A DNA stretch of 64,000 nucleotides from Diospyros lotus. Its lineage: Eukaryota > Streptophyta > Magnoliopsida > Ericales > Ebenaceae. Below are positions 10,078 through 21,420 of this stretch, piece after piece. Under the pieces are notes generated by a model. It was not told the DNA's origin, did not search any database, and saw only the letters and a program-made list of their open reading frames with translations. Location of the stretch: contig NC_068339.1 in the NCBI RefSeq assembly GCF_014633365.1, positions 28,095,316-28,159,315 on the forward strand, in the 5' to 3' direction. Both the position numbers and the translations under genes were made by a program. Each line of letters opens with the position of its first letter. Positions within the stretch are counted from its first letter, which is position 1.

Positions 10078-12047
10078 ATGTGTGGCCAAAGTCTGTGGGT
10101 GAAAGCAATGGGAGCACATAGGAAGTATTATATAATATATAATATATATACTTGGAGCCCAAGTATAGACAAGTATAAATAGGCATTGGGCGTAAGGAGA
10201 AGAAGTACAAGGAAGAAAAGAAGTAAAGGAAGAATCAGAGAAGCGAGAAAGAGAGAGGCAAAGAGCTTGGGATGAGCATTGGAAGGGAATTGACGTGAGA
10301 GAGAGAAAGAGATGGCCAATCGTGGGTGGCCGGCGGCAACGGGGCCTGAGGCAGCAACGGCCAAAAACGGTTGCAGCGACGCTAGAGGCAATGATGGCTT
10401 GTGAAGAGGCTGGACGAAGCAACAACTCGTAGTGGAGGCAGTCGGAGGAAGAGGACAGGCGGTGGCTGGTATCGTTGTGCGCGTAGGCTGGAGACGTGAG
10501 AGACCGTGGTGGCGACAACCGATGGAGCCGGTTATACAACGGTCAGAGGCGGTCAGTCAGTGGCTAGAGGCAGGCAGTGAAGGCCAAGTGGTAGTGGCTG
10601 GTGGCGGTCGTGCCTATGAATGGCTGCGGGCATGAGGAAGAAGGAAGAAGAAAGGAAAAAAAAAGAAAAAGAAAAGGAAAAAGAAAGTTAAAAAAAAGAA
10701 AGAAAAGAATATATGGAAAAGGAAAAATAAATGAGAAAATAGAGAAAAATTGTAGAAAATTGAAAAAAAAATTAAAAATTATTTTGGAGCTCGAGGTGCA
10801 TGCCAGGAGCTCAAAAATGCGTTTTGGGCATTAGATTGCAGGTAAAGAGGTAGCGTCAACGTGGGTGTTTTACTGTTTTATGCTATGATTTTTCTAAGGT
10901 ATGGAAATTTAATTATCTTCAATTATTTTCATTATATTGGGTAATGTGGAAATTAGCTAAAGATTTGTAGAATAAATTAATGGCTCTAGAATTATGAATA
11001 AAATAGAGAAAAATTAAGAAAAAAAATAGGATATTGAATTTCTTAAATAAATTTGATAGCCAGGGAATGTCGAGGGATTAAATGGTATGATCATTAGAAC
11101 CTGGCACAGATTTTGAGATTTAACTAGAATTTTAAGGTGTGCCAAAGTTATATAAGGTGAGTGATTCTACCCAAAACTCGATTTAATTTCATACAAATGG
11201 TTTTGACTTGTAAGTGGTTCAATCCAAAACCCGATTTTATGTAAATGGTTTTATCATGTTGTCATGCCTTGTCATGTTATGTTGATGAGAAATGCATATA
11301 TTCATTGGTGAAGTTAATCCGTCAAGCATTGTATATTTATTTGATGACACGAGAAATCGACAGTCTATCATGGATGTTATTTTACATCCCAACCTCGAAA
11401 AGGAGGGTTGATGGATCATCATGAATGTTGATGGATGTCCTGGCCTCGGAAAGGAGGTTGGAAAATAGTGCTAGCAAAGGGATTTCCGGTGGTCACTAAA
11501 AAAAGGTGAAGAGATGATGTTATTATTGCATTTTGCATTCATACTCAAATCATGTTATTATGAATCCCTTACTTAGATGATTCAACATCTAACTTGGGTT
11601 ATACCCCTGGAACATTCAAACATTCCAGTTGGGGCTTGCAGCAAAGGCAAGGAAGTGGTTGAGATATAATGGCACGAGATGTCGTGTCTAATGGATTTGG
11701 TAAGTTAATTGTCTCATTATTTTTCTTTTTCATGAAAATTCGGTTATATTTTAGTCATGTTGAGGAACTTATGTTTCATTGATGAGCAGTCTTGTAAAAT
11801 AAAATAATATTATTTACTAAGAATTATGTTTGAGGAACGATCATGTAATACTGTTATGGTTCAATGCTATTTTTGAGGTTCGATTCCACATTTGATGTTT
11901 ATGATGATTCTCATTCGAGATAGATGAATGAAAATTTTGAAAAGGATATGAGGAATGATATGGTTTAGCATTAGTTTTGAAAATGAAAAATTTACTATTT
12001 CAAAATTGTCTTAAGTTATAACATGCCCGGGAAAATGGGGTGTTACA
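10010..12047 (+). mobile_element. Tekay/Del-like LTR, 5' end unclear
   Basis: The right end GGGGTGTTACA at 12047 and the block near 11571-11640 (CTTAGATGATTCAACATCTAA, then a CCTGGAACATTC / CATTCCAG pair) match the termini and block of the solo LTR at 251-3313. No TGTAA start or target duplication is visible on the left, so the 5' boundary is approximate and the copy may be truncated. A G/A-rich segment (10190-10790) precedes the block. The 178-codon minus-strand frame over 10003-10539 is low complexity. Confidence 0.6.
10040..10080. repeat. Compound microsatellite (AT)n(GT)n
   Basis: An AT run passes directly into a GT run of about nine units, followed by an imperfect extension. It is likely polymorphic. 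Confidence 0.9.
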
Positions 12048-12630
12048 ACGGCTGCTAGGGTTTGCTTGGGTCTCCCCCTCCCCCACTAAATCAGATACAA
12101 GCATGATATCTTGATATGTATTTATATTAAATAATATATTTATAAAATATGTCTAATTGATATATATATTATCTGACCATAAAATAATATATTTATAAAA
12201 TTATGAATAAATTTATTAATGTATTTATAAACGAGTCTATTCACGAACTATTTGCGAACTTCTAATCGAGCTTGTTGGCAAGCCTCTAATCAAGCCAACT
12301 CCCGAGTTGAGGAGTCGAGATCTATTAAGTTCAAAATTGTTTGTTTACAAATTAAATTTTAAAGTTAAGCTTAATCTCAACTTGTTTATTTTAACAAACG
12401 AACTCAAATGAGTATTTATCGAGACAAACACCGAGCCATTCACGTACAACTCGACTCATTTAGGGACCCTATCCATGTGTATGCTTCGGTGATGGACACT
12501 GAATAAGAACTAATCGACATGATTAACGTAATTATAATCAGTGTGGTTCTTGGAATGAATACCATACAACTTTGTATGTTTCATATCTAGTAAAGTTTGA
12601 TTGAGAAGATTCGAAAGGTGAGGAAAATAA
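12048..12630. other. Unassigned AT-rich intergenic sequence
   Basis: No gene, tandem repeat or element terminus recognised. Confidence 0.5.
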
Positions 12631-14000
12631 TGTTAGTGATATGCCCTAATACTAGATCTAAATGGGCATTTTGAGGTACTCTTACACATTATATTTATAA
12701 AAATGACACAATTTATCATTCATAACTCTCCATATTTATATGAATGAGTTCCTAGATTTCTTATTAAAGATCTAATTCTTAAGTTATTAAAAATATGTGG
12801 ACGAGATTCTTTAATACAAGAATTTTTAAACTGCTCATGTTCCTTAGATTCCTCAAATCAAGACTTCAATTTTTCTAGTACGGATCATCACATGAGTTTA
12901 CTATTTTTGATTAATATGAGATACTAATGATAAATGATGGTGAGTCGCATGTCATACTACATGAGATGCGAATAGTAAACATGTAGGTGTTTGTTAGTTG
13001 AACAACACTAAACATGACATTAATAGCAAATCACATGCCTAAAAGGGTTAGGAACTATTCTTTTTGTATTTTAATTTTTAGTTTTGAATTCACTTTCAAT
13101 TTGTATTTTGAATATCTGTTTTGAGATTACTGAAAATGCGTTCTTTTTGTTTGTAGTGTTTTTCACGTTTTGAAAATTTTGAGCATGTTTGTGATAAAAA
13201 CCTCCAAAATGACTTTTTGTTGTTTTGAGTTTTCGTTACAAAATTCTTCTTTATTTTCGAAAATGTGTTTTTAAAAATATGAAAGTAAACGCATTTTTAC
13301 TATTTTGAAAAATTGAAAATTGAAAACGGCATGAAAACAACAAATAGAACAGGGCCTTAATGTTTTGTTATTAATCGCGATTGTGTAATTAATCATTTGA
13401 CTTAAGACAATACAATTATCTCATGTATTAGTATTCGAGATTTGTTGATGTTGCAGATTTTTCCAAATGTTAAGTGGGAATGTTTTATTGTCCGGTATCA
13501 TTCGATTGGCATGTAAAGGTAGCCGATTGTTGAACATGATTCATTAACATCTATGCTTTATAGCATGAGGTGAACATTCTATGTAATTTCATGTTAGGTG
13601 TGATAGGTGAAATCTTTGGCCAAGGTACGAAAAATTGAAAAGGAGTTTTCAATAAGTCATTTCAATCACACCAAATGAGATTTTGGCATAACATTGGGTG
13701 AGTGAGTTTAATCAATCCATAATTTTTAATTAGTCAAGATATTATTAATAAAAAAATTAAATTACATCATAATTATTAACGAAATAAGTTTACATAACAA
13801 CGACTTTATTGCCTTGTAGAATTATTTTTGACATATAGCTAAGTGGTACGTAAAGACCTTTCGAGATATTTTGAAAAGATAATAAAATTTTCAAAATATA
13901 TCAAAGAGTTCAAATGAGGTTGAAGGGGTTTAACATTTTTCTAAATTGTTATTTAGTTATGAACTTAAAAAATCAAAGTAAAGCAAATGAAATTGGTGAC
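12631..14000 (+). repeat. Repeat family A, copy 1 (LTR-like)
   Basis: Starts TGTTAGTGATATGCCCTAATA and matches, segment by segment, copies 2 (from 35456) and 3 (from 54545). Shared landmarks are a GAGATACTAATGATAAATGATGGTGAGT-type phrase near 12921 (copy 2 near 35780), an AACATGACATTAATAGCAAATCACATG-type phrase near 13010, and a GCATGAGGTGAACAT phrase near 13563 (copy 2 near 36103). No coding capacity. The TG start suggests an LTR of an unclassified element. The right boundary is approximate. A PIF-type MITE lies inside. Confidence 0.6.
13051..13356. mobile_element. PIF/Harbinger-type MITE
   Basis: Termini GGAACTATTCTTTTTGT (left) and its imperfect inverse, ending ...AAATAGAACAGGGCC (right), are flanked by TTA on both sides (13048-13050 and 13357-13359), the 3-bp target of PIF/Harbinger elements. 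The 306-bp body is AT-rich and non-coding. It interrupts a segment that is continuous in repeat family A copy 2. The terminal repeats are degenerate, so the superfamily call is moderate. Confidence 0.6.
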
Positions 14001-14212
14001 TTGAGTTTATATCTTATTTTTTTACAACCATTAAAAATTAATGAGAATCAAAATATTATTAAAAGTTAATAAAATTTAAAATGTTATTAATAATTAATGA
14101 TGGCGCAAATGTGCAATAAATGAAACTTTGTAGGATAAATTCAATCTGGACATCATTGGCGAGGGCGTACAAAAATTGATCGGCAAAGGTTACATAAGTA
14201 ACAATCCACGAA

Positions 14213-14675
14213 CAGAGCCAGCCCAACAAAGCTAACGGTTTTAGGCTGAAATATTTGTTAAGATCTTCGAGTATTAATTTAATTATAAAAAAATAAATAA
14301 TATATTTTTTATACAAATATTTTATCAATTTATTAAAAAAATTAAAATTCAATTAACTACAAAATATAATAATTTCTTAACGAAGATAAATTTTTAATAA
14401 AAATATAATATCTCAAAGATAAAAAAAAATAAATAACTTACTACAATAAATAAAAAGAAGTAAAACTAATTTTTTTTTAAAACTCTAAAAAAGCCGGTGC
14501 AATGGTGAAAAATTGAAAAATAGTGTAGAGAAGTTAAAAAAATTTATGATGTTTTGTATTTATTTTTTTAATAAAATATTTATTATTAAAAAATAAAAAA
14601 TATATATATATATATATTACAAATTTTTAAGATTTGGGCCATGACATATATAGCTTTGTGATTGGGCCGGCCCTG
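14213..14675. mobile_element. hAT-type MITE
   Basis: The left end CAGAGCCAGCCCAACAAAGC and the inverse of the right end (CAGGGCCGGCCCAATCACAA) form imperfect terminal inverted repeats starting CAG-G/A-GCC, as in hAT elements. Flanks TCCACGAA (14205-14212) and CCGACGAA (14676-14683) fit a decayed 8-bp duplication (6 of 8). The body is AT-rich, 463 bp, and has no transposase. Confidence 0.65.
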
Positions 14676-14683
14676 CCGACGAA

Positions 14684-15700
14684 CCATCAAGTTGCAGTGG
14701 TGACCCCGAGGCTTGCAGCGGTGGTCGACAGTGGTTGCATCGGCGGCTGGCGAGAGCTAAAGTGGCGTCTCCTACGCTGTTTATTCTTCTTATTTTTGGC
14801 CCTCCTGTCGTTCTTCTTGCGCCCCTGCCATTGACTTGGTGAACAGAGTTTGAAGAAAAATATCCAGCTTTCTCGGACACCTTCGTTTCAATATTGCCTA
14901 ACGATCCGTGCCCAGAAGAACAAAAGAAAGGACGTGACAGTTTGTTTGACGAGATGAAAGATCTATAATGGAATGATGGAATTTGTTAAAGGAAAGAGAT
15001 CAAAGTTTGAGTTGAAAGATAGGATATTGAGTCCCAAAATAGAATCATATAGCTTTAAAAATTGGATAGGAATTCATAATTAACCTGTATAAAATAAAAT
15101 AAAAATATATTTTTATTTAAATTAAATAAATTAATTATATTCTATAATCACTTTTATGTAAGATATTTAAAATATTATTAATGAGATTTTAAAATAGAAA
15201 GTTAATATTACTTTTAATTTCTTTTATCAAAATACCCTTATCTCTTTCACATTTCCTTTCTTCCAACATTCACTCAAACTCAACTATTGTTAAAACCACC
15301 CAAAGTTATTGTTGAAACTACCCAAAGTCAACCATTCTTCCTACATTTAAAGTTTTTATTATTAGGTCATTCAATCTTCTTCATCAATCGTAGTTAGAAT
15401 CTCATTGAAGTTGCATTCACTAAGTTTCTTTCTCTCTAACAAGTATTCTCAATCAATTCGAAGGTATCGATTATGATTTTTATTTATTTTATTTTTTAAT
15501 TATTTTTGTGTTCATATTACTTATTAAGCTGTATAGAATAATTGTGGTTGTGAATAGAATACATATTTTGGTATTTTGGTTAGATATTATTCTAAATCTA
15601 ATTGATTTGCGTTGAAAAAAAAATTTTGAAACTACACATTGTAATTGGGTTTAGTGGAGGCACTAAATCCAGTGACCGAGTTTAGTGGGTTTAGTGCCCC
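14684..15700. other. Unassigned intergenic sequence
   Basis: A G/C-richer 170-bp stretch (14680-14850) is followed by AT-rich DNA. No conserved frame or repeat boundary seen. Confidence 0.5.
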
Positions 15701-15708
15701 CACTAAAC

Positions 15709-16889
15709 TAGGGTTGGCAATGGTTCGGTTTGGTTTCGGTTTTTGCCAAAACCATAACCAAACTAAACTTAAATTACTAAAATCAAAACCAAACCATTAC
15801 CCATTTGGTTTTAAAAATTTAAAACCATAACCAAACCATTCAGTTTCAGTTCGGTATCAATTTAACCATGGTTTTTTTAGTTTAATCCATATCAACAAAC
15901 AAAGACAAATAGCATTCATAAATTTTTTTGATAATTTCACAACAAACAAAGATAAATTCTAATAAAGGTACCTTATTCTTGCATAAAGTTACAAAACTTA
16001 TTGGATATAAAATCACATTTCCAAACCTACAATTATTAAGATTAATAAATTAATATGTGCATAATTAAATTGTAATTTAAGCTAAAAAAAATTAGCTACG
16101 AAAGTTATTACCTTCATCAACAACATTAATATATTCTTCGTAAATTAATGCATATTCATCTGAAATGAATGAGCCAACTCCATCTAACAAAATTATAAAT
16201 ATAAAAAATAAATTAATATGAAGAGAGATGAGGTAGAGAGCGAGAGGCAGTGAGGGTGAGAGAGATCGAGGGCGAGCGAGAGCAAGAGGGGCCGAGCCCT
16301 AGCGAGAGCAAGAGAGATCTAGCGAGGGCGAGTGAGAGTAAGAGAGATGCAGAGGGCGACTGGAAAGCTCGTGCGGAGGAGCAAGAGAAAGGAGTTAGAA
16401 AGGGTGAGAGAGATCGAGGGCAAGCGAGAGCAGGGGCCGAGCCCTAGCTAGAGCAAGAGAGATACAGCGAGGGCGAGCGAGAGCAAGAGAGATGCAGAGA
16501 GCAAGGGCAAGGGAGCGCGGACGTGTGAGAGGCAGAGAACGAGAGGCAACGAGGGTGAGAGAGAGTGACAGCGAGGTCGAGAGAGGAAGGAAAAGAGAAG
16601 GGGAGAAGGGTTTGCAAGCAAGACAATTGGGCTGGGGTGGGCTGGGCTTAAGTAGGCGGGGTTGTATATAATATATATTATATATATATTCGGTTCGGTT
16701 CAGTTACCCACCATTCGGTTCGGTTTCCATTCGGGTTTTGGTTTGATTTTAGTGAAAACTATAACCAAACCATACCCATTGAAACAGTATTCAGTTTTTC
16801 CCTGAACCAAACCATTACCCAGTCAAACAGTTTTTAACCGCGTTGACTGGTTCGGTTCCCCACGGTTTCGGTTGCAATTGCCATCTCTA
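15709..16889. mobile_element. Non-autonomous hAT element with exact 8-bp target duplication
   Basis: The left end TAGGGTTGGCAATGGTTCGG and right end ATTGCCATCTCTA (inverse TAGAGATGGCAAT) form terminal inverted repeats. The flanks are an exact 8-bp duplication CACTAAAC (15701-15708 and 16890-16897), diagnostic of hAT insertion. Both ends carry subterminal CGGTTTGGTTTCGGTTT-type motifs in opposite orientation, continuing to about 15870 and from about 16685. There is no transposase. The middle holds a GA-rich block (separate entry). Confidence 0.85.
16219..16617. repeat. GA-rich expanded block inside the hAT element
   Basis: Irregular repeats of GAGAGCAAGAGAGAT and CGAGGGCGAGCGAGAGCAAG occur, with a longer duplication: GGGCCGAGCCCTAGC at about 16288 and again at about 16434. 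The open frames on both strands are low-complexity artefacts. Confidence 0.8.
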
Positions 16890-16897
16890 CACTAAAC

Positions 16898-17560
16898 TCG
16901 ATCAGGTTTAAATTTTTTTTATTATGTAAATCTAAATTTATATATCCTTATATGTATGATTTTTATTTAATAATATTTGTCTAAATAATTTGACATATTA
17001 TTCAATATATGATTGTAGTAAAATAATTTCATGTTATCATATTACTTAACAAAAATAATTTTGACTTTTTAAAATATTAAATTAAAAATTGAACACCTAA
17101 AAGCCAGTATTTGTGTCTAAACGTGTTATGTTAAAATCCCCCAAACTTTTTCATAAAATTTTTAAAATTTATGAGTGTGATTTTTAAATTTTTTCATAAA
17201 TTAAATATTTAGTTAAAATTAGAAAATGATATTAATAATAAGATTGTTGTTTTATAAGTCAAAAATCATGAATTTGAATTGTACAACTCGTTTCTTGAGA
17301 AAAATAAAATAAAATATAAATTTTAAAAAGCAAATAAGCCTTTTATGCTTGCTAATAGTTAGGACCAGGTTTAATTGGGGAATTTAACTCGATCCTAGTT
17401 TAATAGCCTCATTAACTTGGTATGGGTTATCGACTTGCGTGTGTGTCCCATTGCATCCATGGTGATGGTGAGACTAATTTCTTCATTTGAATTTTGTAGC
17501 AATGGATATAGCATCATTGGTCATCGTGTGAAACGGGAAATGGAATTATAATAAGTACGT
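16898..17560. other. Unassigned AT-rich sequence
   Basis: No gene, inverted repeat or family member recognised. Confidence 0.5.
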
Positions 17561-17573
17561 AAAGGGTAATAAG

Positions 17574-18540
17574 ATGTGTGTGAGGGCCTACAAGAATGTG
17601 ACTTTTACTGAATTGATTGAAACTGTTTACACAGTAACGAGAATTGATAAAACAAAGTACGACATCAACATTCATTTTGTAACAGAACCCTCAAGCAGTC
17701 TTCCAGCTAATAAGTTCTCTATAAAGGACGACCATAGTGTTAAGTTTATTATGTTCGATGAAAACAGATATAAAGTGATGTATGTTGATACGATTTGCAA
17801 AGATGTTAAAGTTTCTAACCTATATAGTCAGTCGCGAAACCAATTGCCTTCATATAATGGTGGTAATCAGGATTCAGATGTTGTCATTCCACTTATATCT
17901 ACACTTAGTCCATTGTGGAATGATGATTTTGGTATATATGGTATGGTTAGTTTTTCAGATAACGCTTCACATACAAATGATGGTGATAATGAAACAGATG
18001 ATAATAGTGGTGATGATGAAGGATGAGCCAGTTTGGAGTACCCCGAAGTAAGATTTTCAAGTTCACAATTTGAGGACAACCCTTTACAAGTAAAGTGGAT
18101 CGTTCCTGGTATAGAAAATTATGCAATTGAGGTAATGCGACTCCAAGTGTTGACTCCTTACTAAGGTGATATTTTTTTCTAGGATGCATTCTATAAAAGT
18201 AAATGGGAATTGATTTTAACCTTTGGACACTATTATGTTAATGTGAAGATGGACTATCGAATTAGACATTCGTGCACAGTTCAATTTGAGGTTAGTTGCA
18301 AGGATGTGAACTGCAAGTTTCTTCTTTGTGCAAGATGCAGACTTGCATGTCAGGTCACACATGTACTTCGGATGTTTACAATTCACATTTTCGGAGTGTA
18401 AAGGCTATTGTCATCGGAAGTAGCACAACCTCTACTCGGGAATCTAGGGTCGTTGCAAGGGTAAGCAAAAAATGCAGTATTTACAAAGAGATTGTACACA
18501 TTAGTTGTCGGTGACCTGTATAGTTGTGCATTCAAAGTGA
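17574..18540 (+). pseudogene. Mutator-like (MURA) transposase N-terminal fragment
   Basis: The 150-codon frame at 17574-18026 resembles the N-terminal, PB1-like region of plant Mutator-like transposases (K-F-S-I-K-D-D-H-S-V-K-F-I, then an acidic Asn/Asp tail). Past a stop and frame changes, 18185-18350 encodes the MuDR-type DNA-binding domain (PF03108): FYKSKWELI, YRIRHSCTVQFEVSC, KDVNCKFLLCAR. The catalytic DDE core and the zinc finger are absent, cut off before the Cassandra array at 18923. At least one frameshift and several stops separate the parts. Family call is moderate to good; activity is excluded. Confidence 0.65.
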
Positions 18541-18922
18541 TGATAATATTAGGAACGATGCAGACAATCAGTAGACATGAAGTCTTTCACGTATGATATA
18601 ATGTCATCACTTATGTTATTAATAGTTCTTAGTGGATTTCTTATTGACCATATGATATTTCATATTTCAGCAATGCTCAAAAATCACTGTCATGACAGAA
18701 AAAAAATGATTAAAAGGCTTCTGACATAACATCAATCAAATATATTTTTGTCTGCTTTTAGAAATGAATGTTATGTTTTACATAATTATTTAGATTGAGA
18801 TTTATTCATATTTTAGCAACTGTAATATTTCGATTTTCTTTACCTAAACTTGTAACTGATAATTAAAAGATTGTGTGGTAGTATGTTGTTGGACATAGAG
18901 ACTGAGTCTCTAATGCAGGTTC

Positions 18923-19149
18923 TATAATACCCCAAGAGCCCAGAAAAGAGTAGTATATATCGAGGATAAGTAAGGAAGGAAACAATACCAGTTAGATACC
19001 TTTTGGGCTGAATGTTGGTAAAGAACTCCCAAGTTAAGCGTACTTGACCTAGGGTAATCTAAGGATGGGTGACCCCCCTGGGAAGTTCGCGTAAGCCCAT
19101 TAGGCTAAGTTGTTCCGGTCCTTCCTATCGCTCGATGCGGGATGTTACA
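18923..19149 (+). repeat. Cassandra LTR 1
   Basis: 227 bp, with 5S-like segments AGTTAAGCGTACTTG (19032-19046; one change from the usual G) and GGATGGGTGACC (19063-19074). Confidence 0.9.
19032..19074 (+). promoter_or_regulatory. 5S rRNA-like internal promoter segment in Cassandra LTR 1
   Basis: AGTTAAGCGTACTTG and GGATGGGTGACC match the box A and box C parts of the plant 5S gene internal promoter, which TFIIIA binds. Known Cassandra elements can be transcribed by RNA polymerase III through them. Transcription here is inferred, not seen. Confidence 0.6.
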
Positions 19150-19340
19150 AGTGGTATCAGAGCCGACCCTCGAGCCTTTGAGCACGGTGGTGGGGCAAAC
19201 CTCAGCGAGGACGTTGAGTCCCTAAGGGGGGTGCGTGTAGGCACCTTAGGCAAATCCCACATCGGCCATGCAAGGGGGGAGATCTGAGATCAGTTGTAAG
19301 GTCACATGACGAGGACGTCATGTACTCAAAGGGGGGAGAA
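19150..19340 (+). other. Cassandra internal domain 1
   Basis: Primer-binding site TGGTATCAGAGCC at 19152-19164 and a terminal purine tract just before LTR 2. No coding potential. Confidence 0.85.
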
Positions 19341-19567
19341 TATAATGCCCCAAGAGCCTAGAGAAGAGTAGTATATATTGAGGATAAGTAAGGAAGGAAA
19401 CAACACCAGCTAAATACCTTTTGGGCTAAATGTTGGCAAAGAACTCACAAGTTAAGCGTGCTTGACCTAGGGTAATCTAAGGATGGGTGACCCCCCTGGA
19501 AAGTTCGCGTAAGCCCATCAGGCTAAGTTGTTCCGGTTCTTCCTATCGCTCGATGCGGGATGTTACA
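19341..19567 (+). repeat. Cassandra LTR 2
   Basis: 227 bp, 5S-like segments at 19450-19464 and 19481-19492. It starts TATAATGCCCC, one change from LTRs 1 and 3. Confidence 0.9.
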
Positions 19568-19758
19568 AGTGGTATCAGAGCCGACCCCCGAGCCTCTGAG
19601 CACGGTGGTGGGGCAAACCTCAGCGAGGACGCTGAGTCCCTAAGGGGGGTGCATGTAGGCACCTTAGGCAAATCCCACATCAACCATGCAAGGGGGGAGA
19701 TCTGGGATCAGTTGTAAGGTCGCATGACGAGGACGTCATGTGCTCAAAGGGGGGAGAA
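19568..19758 (+). other. Cassandra internal domain 2
   Basis: Same layout and length (191 bp) as domain 1, differing at a few positions. Confidence 0.85.
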
Positions 19759-19985
19759 TATAATACCCCAAGAGCCTAGAGAAGAGTAGTATATATCGAG
19801 GATAAGTAAGGAAGGAAATAATACCAGCTGGATACCTTTTGGGCTGAATGTTGGCAAAGAACTCCTAAATTAAGCGTGCTTGACCTGGGGTAATCTGAGG
19901 ATGGGTGACCCCCCTGGGAAGTTCGCGTAAGCCCATCAGGGTAAATTGTTCCGGTCCTTCCTATCGCACGATGCGGGATGTTACA
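19759..19985 (+). repeat. Cassandra LTR 3
   Basis: 227 bp. The box A-like segment reads AATTAAGCGTGCTTG (19868-19882) and the box C-like segment is intact at 19899-19910. Confidence 0.9.
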
Positions 19986-20177
19986 GGTGGTATCAAAGCC
20001 GACCCCCGAGCCTCTGAGCACGGTGGTGGGGCAAACCTCAGCAAGGACGCTGAGTCCCTAAGGGGGGGTGCGTGTAATCACCTTAGGCAAATCCCACATC
20101 GGCCATGCAAGGGGGGAGATCTGGGATCAGTTGTAAGGTCGCATGACAAGGACGTCATGTGCTCAAGGGGGGGAGAA
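19986..20177 (+). other. Cassandra internal domain 3
   Basis: 192 bp. The primer-binding site carries one change (TGGTATCAAAGCC) and the G tract after CCCTAA is one base longer than in the other domains. Confidence 0.85.
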
Positions 20178-20404
20178 TATAATATCCCAAGAGCCCAGAG
20201 AAGAGTAGTATATATCGATGATAAGTACGGAATGAAACAACACTAGCTGGATACCTTTTGGGCTGAATGTTGGCAAAGAACTCCAAAGTTAAGCGTGCTT
20301 GACCTGGGGTAATCTAAGGATGGGTGACTCCCTTGGGAAGTTCGCGTAGGCCCATTAGGGTAAGTTGTTCTGATCCTTCCTATGGCTTGATGTAGGATAT
20401 TACA
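20178..20404 (+). repeat. Cassandra LTR 4
   Basis: 227 bp and the most diverged near its end (GATGTAGGATATTACA). 5S-like segments at 20287-20301 and 20318-20328. It abuts the right target duplication. Confidence 0.9.
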
Positions 20405-20409
20405 GGTTC

Positions 20410-20850
20410 AATGGCTCGAAAACAAGGGAAACTCTGCTAATTTTTTTTTAAAATTTTAATTAAGTAAATGTAAAGGAAAAGAAGAAAGAAATATAAGTCA
20501 AAAAAATGATTTATTGTGTGCTTAAAACAAATTAACAAGGAAGTTGTTTAAAATTAGTTTCGGATTTAGTTGTCCTCTAAACTTGGTCAAAAATATAATT
20601 AATGTATTAAAACGAGTCTGCTAAATGTCATCCAAATTTATTATCAGGACACACAACACTAATATATTTATATGTAATCGATTATATGAAAAGGGTTACT
20701 CGAGTACAAAAGATTGATACTCAATTATTTTTTTTGAAAAGACAAAAATATATATAACATACTCAAGTAGGAAATTATGATATTGATTATATATTTACAT
20801 TAACAATAAATTCTAATTATTTGTTATTGTAGTTGTGACACCAGTTTCCC
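20410..20850. other. Unassigned AT-rich sequence
   Basis: Probably part of the Mutator-like remnant hosting the Cassandra array. No domain seen. Confidence 0.4.
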
Positions 20851-20865
20851 TCTCCATTTATCCCC

Positions 20866-21330
20866 AGCTGACTTTCGATGCATAGAGAACGAGAGCGAAT
20901 GGTTAGAGGGGCATCACATTGATAGTCACATGCGTTTCCTAAGGCGTATACAGTCTTTTCCTGTACACGACACAAACTACGCTATCATGTCAACCAGGCT
21001 ATTTGTGAGTGCTGCACACATCTTAAATTACTCCATTTTTTTTTTTTTTTTTTGCATCATAATTTAGTCTATGATCAATGTTTTTATTTTATTTTGTGGC
21101 ATCCATAGCAAAATTTTGGGAAAAAGATTACTAACCAAATGTCTTCTTTAGAGGCTATGAACTCAATGTAGCCCTCATGGGGGTTAAGATCATCGTCCCC
21201 TCTTTCTCGAGCACTAATGGCACGGTTTTCACATTCGACGATGGGTCTAATACTGCCAACACTAGGTCCATGTCCAACCTCTACGTCGAGACATCCATCT
21301 TTCTCTTCTTCGGTCAGGTCAAATCATTAT
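20866..21330 (+). pseudogene. Ulp1-like (C48) peptidase-associated fragment
   Basis: The plus strand at 20868-21004 reads SEWLEGHHIDSHMRFLRRI with FPVHDTNYAIM following. This fits the W-L-x-x-x-H-I-D-x-x-M-x-x-L-R-x-R segment just before the catalytic core of transposon-borne Ulp1-type cysteine peptidases. A second open stretch (about 21130-21310) with VKIIVPSFSSTNGTVF is not recognised. The catalytic His, Asp and Cys are not visible. In some plant Mutator-like elements such a gene travels with the transposase. Confidence 0.45.
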
Positions 21331-21420
21331 AAGGTGGCTAACAAAACTGCGATGGCAATCTGTCTCGCACAGGTCGCCTCCTGACCCTTACCATTTCCTC
21401 CTCATGCAACTGTACAAAAA

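Larger units (their letters stand above)
18923..20404 (+). mobile_element. Cassandra TRIM tandem array: four LTRs, three internal domains
   Basis: Four 227-bp LTRs alternate with three 191-192-bp internal domains. Each LTR begins TATAATACCCC-like (canonical TGTAA altered) and ends GATGTTACA-like. Each LTR contains a 5S rRNA-like stretch (AGTTAAGCGTGCTTG and GGATGGGTGACC), the hallmark of Cassandra. Each internal domain starts with TGGTATCAGAGCC, complementary to initiator tRNA-Met, and ends with a purine tract (AAAGGGGGGAGAA). The whole array has one pair of flanking duplications, GGTTC (18918-18922 and 20405-20409), so it entered or expanded at a single insertion site. No protein is encoded, as is usual for TRIMs. 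Confidence 0.92.

Noticed and set aside
10003..10539. 178-codon minus-strand frame rich in Ser and Leu, ending in a His-Thr run
   Set aside because: The His-Thr run is the GT microsatellite and the rest is the G/A-rich part of an LTR.
18979..20330. 5S rRNA genes in tandem
   Set aside because: Only the internal promoter part matches 5S rRNA; the surrounding LTR, PBS and purine tracts show Cassandra, not a 5S cluster.
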